From: Oreohelix idahoensis
Taxonomy: Eukaryota; Mollusca; Gastropoda; Stylommatophora; Oreohelicidae
DNA: 64,000 nucleotides
Assembly: GCA_024509875.1 (NCBI GenBank)
Contig: JAMPIV010004267.1
Location: 558,001 to 622,000 of the forward strand
Reading direction: 5' to 3'
Shown here: positions 58,215 through 64,000 of the stretch, piece after piece
How the letters are laid out: each line of letters begins with the position of its first letter
Numbering within the stretch: the first letter of the stretch is position 1
The notes under the pieces: generated by a model
Database searches by the model: none
What the model was told of the DNA's origin: nothing
The model's input: only the letters and a program-made list of their open reading frames with translations
Program-made: the position numbers and the translations under genes

Positions 58215-61200
58215 GACACGCCCCTCAAGTCTTCAATGTACATGCCATCCCATGTACCGTCACCGCGAATGTGCACTTAATTTTTAACAATGTACTAACT
58301 CTCCCCATGTACTCTATTTTCAGTCTTGGACAGTTCAAATGACTTGCTTACAGACTAAGATGTCAAAGCCTCACTGAGAAAGTTATTTTTTTCCAGCCTT
58401 AGAATAATGATGCCCAGAAAGAAATCAAGACCAGCCCACGGAGGATTCTAGTTAGACATTTTTATTTGGATTATTGAAATAAAGATGACACAGATGATAC
58501 AATGTTCTTTGTTTACAGACACCCTTATTAGTCAGACAGTTTTTGATATTCAGAATGTTACACAACTTTACCTATAACACATGTGTCATACTATTCTGTT
58601 GTAACATTGATCTCTACTTTTGAAACGAATCATATTCCATGTTTCATTCACCAGACTTCTTGTCCTTGCAGATCCAGAGTCCTGTATTTTCATGCAGACA
58701 CTGTACACCAGTAGTTTTGTTTTCTTACCCCATACTAATATTTCTTTGATCTATATTATGCTAAACTCCTTTATATCTATCACCTTGATCAATCATACTG
58801 TTCATACTATGACATCTCTCAACAGCACATAATTCATACCCAAAACTAGTATTGTAGGTTATGCTATTTTTCTCCACAGGATTATTTCAAATGTACATTA
58901 TTATTTTAGACCCAGATGTATATTAGTACTGTCAAAAATTTTACTGCCTATCACAAATACCCCAATGACATTTGCGCATGCTGAATTTCTGCAAATGAAG
59001 AATCCCTTGAGAGCATTAGTATATGCTAACCCCAGATTGAACAAATTGCACCTATTTGTTGATGATGCCTTTGCCCATGTTAAAGAAATAGCATTTGCAC
59101 ATGCTGACCTAGCAAATGAAATACCCCATTACCGCATGATAACCACTAATGACACATGAGATGAAGAAGCAACAGGTTATGTATGATGAAGATGACATTT
59201 TATATTAAGGTGAAACTTTATGTTGTCACAGCTGAGATTTTGTTGAAATGTTGATGCACAAAATCCCCCACATTAACATTGGAGGAGGAATAATCTTAGT
59301 CTTTCGTGGTTACGAGATAAGACAAGGATATAATAGAATATTTGATGAATACCATGGAACAAATCAGAGCAGATGATTGTTGCACATATGAGGACCATAT
59401 TTGAAGTCATTATTGAAGGATTATCAGTAGACAAGAGACATAAATGAATTATGATAATCCCATGGAACCACAGGTACTAAGGACACAAAATGGAGATTAA
59501 ATAATGGAGAAAAAAAATAATGACTGAATAATTGCTACACCCAGAGGTAAAGGAAATAGAGATACATCCGCATTTTTGGAGAAGATATCTTTTTTTTTTT
59601 TGATTTTTGCTCATTGCCTTTGTAATATGAACATTGTTGTATAACAAATGACTATTCCTTATCACGAATTACAGAATGTTGTAAGATAGTTAGAATAAAT
59701 TGACAATGTACTATACTCATAACATACCCAGAATTACAGGAGAGAAAATAAATAAATGGTTGATGAAATTGGACATACTGAGATTTGCTCACCCCGAGGA
59801 TATTGGATAAGAAAATAACGTTATCCCAAGGACAGACATGTCACAGATATAGTACATGGACAATTAATAAGGATATATTTCTAGTACAGAATAAGAGGAA
59901 TAGGAAGGATCCACATTTTAAAATATTGGAGCATCATGAGCGATGAATTGGACTTATAAAGGAAATGGAAATGGTACACTGTATGCAAGGATAACCAGAA
60001 ATAATATGGTTAAATAGTAGTCAGAGTGCAAGGAACTTTGTCTTATAAGAATATTGTAGATTCCTCACGATCAATTGAATATTTTTTCTTCCTTTCTATG
60101 TCACATTTTTTGAGTGATGACCCCAAAATTTTTTTTCATCTCATATTGTCAAAAGTTCTTACATCTCAGTTAAATGTTTCCATAAATAATTGTTTGATGT
60201 GTTTTGCATAAATGTATTGCTAGATAAGGTACATAGGGAGTTACTAAGGATGAATTCTCAAGATAACAGGAGGACTAGAATAGATACAATGATATTGGTA
60301 CACCATAAATGATACATTGGTGTTATGAAAAAAAAAAGAAAAAAAAAAGGAGACAAATATAAATTGTATACAAGGATGCCTCGAGAGTGACAACATGGAT
60401 ACATATTGTCAAAAGTATAAGCAGTTGTCTTAAAAGAGAAAATAAAGTAATACGGAACCCAATGTAGAAAATTCATGATGATTTGGAAACTATATTTTTC
60501 TTTTCCCTTATATTTCATAATATGATAGTAACACATTCGTCTGTTGGTTGCTGAATAATTTGATGTTTGAAAATTGATGTATGGTAAGTCAAAGAAGATC
60601 GTTGAAGAATAAATATATATATAAAATAATGTTTCTAGGGACGAGTTCACAAAAAAAAAAAAAAAAAAAAAAAATACTGTATTGACAGAAAAGAAGGAAT
60701 GATTAGAAATAACTGACTAATGGACAGGATCACCACCAGACGTACGGATATTAGAGACAAACATCACATATTTTGAAGAAAAAAAAAAAAAAAAAAATGT
60801 AATATAGAACATTTTCTACAGTGACGGACTTAGAACGAGTTTATACACTTACCATTTGGAAAATGTCTATAACAAGGAAACATACAAATAAATAAATAAG
60901 GATAAGCCATGAGGTTTTAATGCTTTTATTGTGAAAAATGATTACTTATAAAAATGATGCTGGTTGTATTATCGTATGATAAATATGCATATTATGTTTA
61001 GAGATGTTTTCTACATGTAATAATGAGCAAGTGGCTCATTCACTAAAAAAAAAAAAAAAAAAAAAATTTTTTTAGTACTTGCAGGCTTTTAATATGGAGC
61101 AAATAACAGTACAGAAAAGAGATAACACCCCCACCACATCCAAGAGAATGTAATCAACTATATTTTTGAATGAAATGTAATAGATTATGATAATCCAGCC

Positions 61201-61609
61201 AAGTTCTGCAAATAAGATAGTTTATTGTTCATTCCCCAGGGTTGCCACTCGTCACATTTTTTTTTTTAGTGATGACCTTATGAGTGTTTTGCAGATTTTG
61301 TTAGGCAGTGTTGCCAATTTGAAAATTTGGTGAAAAATATTATGATGTGATGAATAAGTTACACTTTTTGAAGTTGATGTCCACTACTAGTTTTTTTTAC
61401 ATAGCAGACGACCTCATATAGACATAGGACCCCAGTATAGGAATTAAATTAATTTTTTTGGAAATATTTTTGGACTTAGAAAAATTTTTGAACTTTAAAT
61501 TTTTCTGAAAATTTTTTTGAACTTAGAAATTTTTGGGGATGGATTTTTGTTATTGATAGTACTCAAATGTCTCCCTACGGGATACATTTGCAGGGCCCCG
61601 GGATCTGTA
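58215..61609 (+). other. Gypsy 3' non-coding region, 3.4 kb
   Basis: No frame longer than about 130 residues and no env, membrane or RNase-type domain. A 64-residue frame at 58965-59159 repeats AFAHA/FAHAE-like segments but is not recognised. Long A-runs occur at about 60650-60673, 60778-60797 and 61046-61066. The bases just before the 3' LTR (GGGCCCCGGGATCTGTA) are not a clean polypurine tract. Confidence 0.6.
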
Positions 61610-62734
61610 TGTAACCGCGTATACCGTAAGTTTTCAGATACAGGCTATATTAACATATAAAATAAATTTTTATAGAAACAGAAGATTAAAAAAGTCTTGG
61701 CGCAGATGTTTAATTAAACCAGGTTAGCTTCGAAAAGCCACGCATTATTTTAGGCTAAGCTTCGCTTCGTAACGCCAAGCATTGGTCACGTGATTTCCCA
61801 CAAATGGTTAGGCTGAGTTTTTTTTCCCCGGAATGAACAAGAGACGAAGCCATTTTTTTTAGTCAGTAATGAATTTAGAGCGGTGGAGACAAGACGTAAT
61901 TCTCTTTGCTCAGTGATATTCTATAGAGGAGATTGACTTCACACAATTAAAGCAACTGTGTAATTTCGAAACGTAGAATAATTTGTTTGTGAATTCATGA
62001 AAACTGTAAGTAGTGCTAAGAATTGCATGCAATAACTGTTAGAGCCCACAGTCATAACTGAAACGGAGCTACGCTCGAAAACTGGGTAAAGAATTGTAAA
62101 CCCAGGCATATATCTGAACCTTTTACCAAGAATGAAGGTCCTTAAGCTGAGAGAAAGTCAAACTAAGGAATACTAATGAATAAGAGAAAGTTTGGCTCTT
62201 CATTGAAATGAAGAGATAAGAAAAACGTGAAATCTAGACCACATTAACAAATAAACGAAGGAACACTAGAAGGATAGAGGAGCCACGCCATGTTTTAGCA
62301 ACTTGAAAAGATTACGAGATGCAATAAGGAATATTGCATCATTAAAATAATGCATTGACTTTTTACGCTTGTTTATTAAATGTCAACATGCTATTATGCA
62401 AATTTGTTGTGGTTACCATTTGACTTAACCCAGTTCTTGTTGGAAATTGAATAAACATTTGTTTCATTGAACACAAATGCTGTTGACGAATCATATGTTT
62501 GCAGTTAGCCATCATACCAATTATTAAAGGATCATGCCAAAGCTAATCGTTGCAGGTGCAACACAAATAATAACTATATGCTCTAAAAATAAAACATCAT
62601 AGAGGATTGTCCCCGAACCTGGTAAATTCCTGTAAGTCTGTAGAGAGAAATCATCACCTCTAGCAGGCTAGCTAGTAATCAAAATCTAATACTCTCGAGT
62701 TAAACAGCAACCCCCACTACCCTGCCCGGCCACA
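61610..62734 (+). repeat. 3' LTR of the gypsy element
   Basis: Copy of 50301-51426. Differences seen: one T fewer in the T-run after GAAGCCA, G to A in GACTTC(G/A)CAC, T to C in TTTTTA(T/C)GC, G to T in AATTTG(G/T)TGT and C to T in AATAAC(C/T)ATA. Followed by the CAAT target duplication. Confidence 0.95.
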
Positions 62735-62738
62735 CAAT

Positions 62739-63696
62739 AATTTCATCAAATCACTTTTATTTTGTGCCTATTGATAAATTAAGATGATAAAAATCGTCTT
62801 TAAAAATGCTTGATTACTTTTTAAATACACACAGAAACATTGTCTCATAAATAACACTACCTGTTGTTTTGGTTCTGGGGCATACACATTTGTTGGCACT
62901 TTCTGAATGATGGAAAATGTACTGTCCACCGACTTCAAATTATTGTGATGTTTCACGGTATGAAAAACAAAAAGGCTACTGACACAAATGTGCCACCTCT
63001 ACACGTAAGACATTCTGCTTCTAAATCTTGCCGACCTCTGGCAAAACATTGGAAATGTCTTCTTCAATTTATCTGTGAATTCACATTTTTTTATGCAAAT
63101 CACAAGGTCTTTTATACTTGGACATGCACCTTAATATAACCAACAAACCATATGTCTAGGTTGAATGCCAGGTTTGGACCAAAGGTGGCCGAGCTGCCCT
63201 GAAAAGGGCATGACAGCTCCTTAACCAGAGGTACTACCAATACCTGACATCCCAAACCCCCCTTATATTTCATAAAAACATACTGAAGTAACTGAAGCAG
63301 AATTTTTTTTAATGTTAGGTAACACGATGATGGCAGATAGTTGGTGGATTTGATGTAATCTCGGACACTTCCGGGCTTTCTCACTCCTTTTCACCTTGTT
63401 AACAACAGGGCAGTTGTGAGCGTATTTGGTCATTGTGATTTGCCCTATTTACAATGATTTGACAGGTGTGATGCCACTTGACCAAATCGCAGTCGTTCAT
63501 ATTATTTGGAATTGAAAACAATATATATCCTAATTATAACCCATCAGGGTTTGAATGGGATATTTTTCATCATTAAATAAAAAATAAATAAAAAAGAATT
63601 GTGAGAGACTTTCCTTTGTTTTGTTAGTTTTTTTTTTTTTTTTTTCTCTTTTTCTTGTTTGTTCGTTTCTTGTAAAGGGGAGGTCACAAATAAATA
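62739..63696. other. No gene recognised
   Basis: Flank of the gypsy insertion. Open frames at 62864-63139 (plus) and 63112-63384 (minus) show no family signature. T-rich runs at 63629-63645. Confidence 0.5.
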
Positions 63697-63698
63697 TA

Positions 63699-64000
63699 CT
63701 GTTCAAAAAAAAAAAAAAAAAGAAACGCATAGCTACTGAAGGCACACATATAGCCATAATTTTGACATTCAATAACTTTTTTAATTTAATGAGTTAATTG
63801 TTCAAATTGCACACAAGAATACCTTAGGGTTCAACCAATCAATAGACAGTTGTTTTGCATCTGGGTCACGAGAGTTTTCTGGCGTACGGGCTTTCCCGTT
63901 AGTGTGGTGTGTGGCCTCCTCTTGCATCGATCAGCGACTGGCATCTCCTGGGCATGGATGCGATCAAACAACTGATGTGGGCCTGTGGGATGGCTGCCCA
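63699..64000 (-). mobile_element. Tc1-like transposon, 3' end, cut by window edge
   Basis: CTGTTCAAAAAA...AGAAACGCATAG at 63699 follows a TA (63697-63698) and resembles a Tc1/mariner terminal repeat. A transposase C-terminus is encoded inward. The other end lies beyond the window. Confidence 0.75.
63899..64000 (-). CDS. Tc1-like transposase, C-terminal fragment (partial)
   Basis: The minus strand reads AAIPQAHISCLIASMPRRCQ then SLIDARGGHTPH and stop (TAA at 63899-63901). The SMPRRCQ...I.ARGGHT pattern is the end of Tc1-like transposases. The frame is open to the window edge; the catalytic core is outside. Confidence 0.8.
   Translation of the reverse strand, partial: WAAIPQAHISCLIASMPRRCQSLIDARGGHTPH

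Larger units (their letters stand above)
50301..62734 (+). mobile_element. Ty3/gypsy LTR retrotransposon, 12.4 kb, near-complete and young
   Basis: Two ~1126-bp LTRs flank gag, pol and a 3.4 kb non-coding region. CAAT is duplicated at 50297-50300 and 62735-62738 (ACAAT if one base is shared with the LTR end). The domain order PR-RT-RNase H-IN is that of Ty3/gypsy. The two LTRs differ by about four substitutions and one T-run indel by eye, so insertion is recent. No env-like gene was seen. Confidence 0.95.

Noticed and set aside
58215..61609. Hidden env-like gene in the gypsy element
   Set aside because: No long frame, signal peptide, transmembrane anchor or cleavage motif could be seen on the plus strand.

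Overview
This 64 kb window is animal nuclear DNA that is dominated by transposable elements. There are no prokaryotic operons. Coding blocks are separated by long AT-rich, non-coding stretches with micro- and minisatellites, tRNA-derived SINEs and many nested retroelement and DNA-transposon copies. The mixture (Penelope-like element with a GIY-YIG domain, RTE-like LINE ends, Tc1/mariner, pogo/Tigger, piggyBac, hAT with a ZBED-type protein, and a long Ty3/gypsy element) fits a marine invertebrate, plausibly a mollusc, but the species cannot be fixed from sequence alone. The only host gene I can support is one 3' coding exon of an ELOVL6-type fatty-acid elongase on the minus strand at 47149-47783.

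Layout. 1-5.2 kb: LINE/SINE tails, a TG microsatellite and anonymous DNA. 5.2-12.9 kb: a Penelope-like element split by a 4.6 kb TG...CA insertion with an ATATG target duplication; the insertion carries a 50-bp minisatellite and a LINE end. 13-20.5 kb: short repeats, an AT microsatellite hit by a LINE tail, a piggyBac transposase relic and a gypsy relic. 22.8-25.3 kb: a SINE, a 30-bp minisatellite built on a piggyBac-like TTAA terminus, and a LINE end. 25.9-28.4 kb: a complete 2550-bp pogo-like transposon with perfect 23-bp inverted repeats. 30.4-31.7 kb: a mariner. 33.5-35.1 kb: a Tc1 element. 37.2-39.5 kb: a 2157-bp CACTG-ended element with a transposase-like gene of a family I cannot name, inserted in a LINE end. 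39.6-41.7 kb: two LINE reverse transcriptases. 41.8-43.7 kb: a hAT (ZBED-type) relic. 44.0-45.5 kb: a Tigger relic holding a SINE-like and a LINE insertion, each with an 11-bp target duplication. 47.1-47.8 kb: the elongase exon. 48.0-49.2 kb: a SINE and a composite retroelement with a 100-bp perfect hairpin. 49.4-50.1 kb: a hAT MITE with an 8-bp target duplication. 50.3-62.7 kb: a young 12.4 kb Ty3/gypsy element with nearly identical LTRs. 63.7-64.0 kb: the end of a Tc1-like element cut by the window edge.

The best-preserved systems are the gypsy element, the pogo-like transposon and the CACTG element. The gypsy element has gag and pol in different frames, joined by a correctly phased GGGAAAC slippery site followed by a hairpin; pol has an unusual low-complexity linker between protease and reverse transcriptase and a long acidic tail after integrase. 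Several breaks in otherwise conserved reading frames fall in homopolymer runs, so some of these 'pseudogenes' could be intact in the living genome.
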